6,516 bases of DNA from Bacteroidales bacterium (GTDB lineage Bacteria > Bacteroidota > Bacteroidia > Bacteroidales > Bacteroidaceae), in assembly GCA_009177185.1 (NCBI GenBank), contig WFMB01000012.1, forward strand, positions 2,905-9,420, written 5' to 3'. A program made the position numbers and the translations under genes. Shown here piece after piece: positions 5,657 to 6,516 of this stretch (positions are counted from its first letter, which is position 1; each line of letters opens with the position of its first letter). The notes under the pieces are model-generated. The model was given only the letters and a program-made list of their open reading frames with translations, was not told the DNA's origin and ran no database searches.

Positions 5657-6490
5657 CTAATGTTCCACTACATAGGCTTTTGTGATGCGGATGTCTTTGA
5701 GTGGGGCGTCGTTGGCGTTGGTTCTGATTTTCTGTATTGCTTCGACGGTTTTCATGCCTTCGACGACTTCGCCGAAGACGGTGTATTCGTTGTCTAACCA
5801 GGGGGCACCGCCATGTGTCTTGTAGGTCTTGCGCAAGTCTTTGGGATAGATGATGGGGGGATTCTCGGATAGTTCGAGACGGGCTTCGTCTTGCAGTTTC
5901 TCCAGCAGGTTGCTGAGGGCATAGGTGTCGCGTGCTGCACGCAGAGCATCCAGTTTTGCTTTGTTGGCTATCTGCTTTTTCATGAAGAGTGATTCAGCAT
6001 CCCGCTGTTCTCTGGCTGTTTCGTAGCTGTCCATGTCGTCGTCGGTGCAGGGTTTACCTGTCACGATGTAGAACTGGTATTTGTCGCTGGCTCGTTCGGG
6101 ATTCTCGTCGTCGCCATCGCGTGCAGCCGCCAAAACGCCGCGCCTGTTGGAATGCTTGGGCCAGAGGATTTCGGCTGAGATGCGTTCTGTGATGGTATCG
6201 CCTTCGGCATTGGTCGTTGCTGTCCATCCTTCGGGGCGTGTAGCGGGGTCGCCTGTTTGAATCATGAAATTGCGGATGACGCGGTGGAACGTCACGCCTG
6301 TGTAGAGTCCATCCTTCACATTCTGTATGAAGTTGTCCCGATGACCAGGCGTGTCGTTGTATAGTTTCACACGGATGTTTCCTGCTGTGGTTTCCAGCAT
6401 CACTTCTGTTTCGTTCTCTGCGTCTGAGTTTGTGCAGCCTAAGCAAACAAGGCAGCATGCCCAGAGAATCATTGCGATTGTCTTTTTCAT
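5657..6490 (-). CDS. Cyclophilin-type peptidyl-prolyl isomerase, probable lipoprotein
   Basis: Catalyses cis-trans isomerisation of peptide bonds before proline, helping proteins fold in the cell envelope. The 277-aa product starts with a hydrophobic signal (MKKTIAMILWACCLVCLGC). Cys19 is the likely lipidated residue, although the -3 position is Cys rather than Leu. The acidic stretch after it (TNSDAENETE) may favour export to the surface, as reported for Bacteroidetes lipoproteins. The isomerase domain keeps the cyclophilin active-site set: FHRVIRNFMIQTGDP at 68-82 (Arg70, Phe75, Gln78), QFY at 139-141, and Trp231 in WLDNEYTVFG. About 80 charged, probably helical residues (about 147-228) are inserted between the two halves. 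The ATG at 6488-6490 precedes the signal directly. No promoter is visible in the 26 bp left before the window edge. Confidence 0.93.
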   Translation of the reverse strand: MKKTIAMILWACCLVCLGCTNSDAENETEVMLETTAGNIRVKLYNDTPGHRDNFIQNVKDGLYTGVTFHRVIRNFMIQTGDPATRPEGWTATTNAEGDTITERISAEILWPKHSNRRGVLAAARDGDDENPERASDKYQFYIVTGKPCTDDDMDSYETAREQRDAESLFMKKQIANKAKLDALRAARDTYALSNLLEKLQDEARLELSENPPIIYPKDLRKTYKTHGGAPWLDNEYTVFGEVVEGMKTVEAIQKIRTNANDAPLKDIRITKAYVVEH

Positions 6491-6516
6491 GTTGTTATTG
6501 TTGGTGTGTTATGGAT

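Noticed and set aside
1..6516. tRNA or rRNA genes, CRISPR arrays, insertion sequences, phage, toxin-antitoxin or defence genes
   Set aside because: I looked on both strands and saw no cloverleaf, repeat-spacer pattern, transposase, integrase or defence-type protein. The genes present are housekeeping or envelope genes.

Overview
The window looks like chromosomal DNA from a member of the Bacteroidetes, probably Bacteroidales and possibly Prevotella-like. Three points support this. Upstream of three genes there are matches to the Bacteroidetes promoter (-7 TAnnTTTG, in two cases with TTG or TTTG 19 bp upstream). No start codon has a Shine-Dalgarno sequence, and the leaders are A/T-rich instead. 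The proteins (a DUF3943 outer-membrane-type protein, RadA, FabG, a stand-alone RluA-type enzyme and a lipoprotein cyclophilin with a helical insert) are of a Bacteroidetes kind. The species call is inference, because no marker gene such as rRNA is present.

Layout, left to right. (1) Positions 20-1627, minus: a secreted DUF3943 protein, probably outer membrane. (2) A 97-bp divergent promoter region with two identical, oppositely facing TACCTTTG boxes. (3) Positions 1725-3107, plus: radA, a DNA repair/recombination ATPase. (4) A 209-bp gap holding an imperfect palindrome that covers the -33 element of a strong promoter match, followed by a 13/14 direct repeat. (5) Positions 3317-3916, plus: a TetR-family repressor. 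(6) Positions 3981-4739, plus: fabG, fatty-acid synthesis reductase. (7) A 109-bp gap almost filled by a 90-bp element with 16-bp perfect inverted ends. (8) Positions 4849-5517, plus: an RluA-type pseudouridine synthase. (9) A 139-bp convergent gap with a large hairpin. (10) Positions 5657-6490, minus: a lipoprotein cyclophilin-type peptidyl-prolyl isomerase.

How the genes may work together. TetR and FabG lie head to tail, and the only promoter seen is upstream of tetR, so the regulator may control itself and a step of fatty-acid elongation (inference). The pseudouridine synthase may be read through from fabG, with the inverted-repeat element modulating this. DUF3943 and RadA face away from each other and appear to share promoter DNA. 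The isomerase is an envelope protein transcribed towards the synthase. No mobile element, CRISPR array, RNA gene or phage gene is visible. This is mostly an ordinary housekeeping region. What deserves attention is in the non-coding DNA: the operator-like repeats before tetR and the two inverted-repeat elements.
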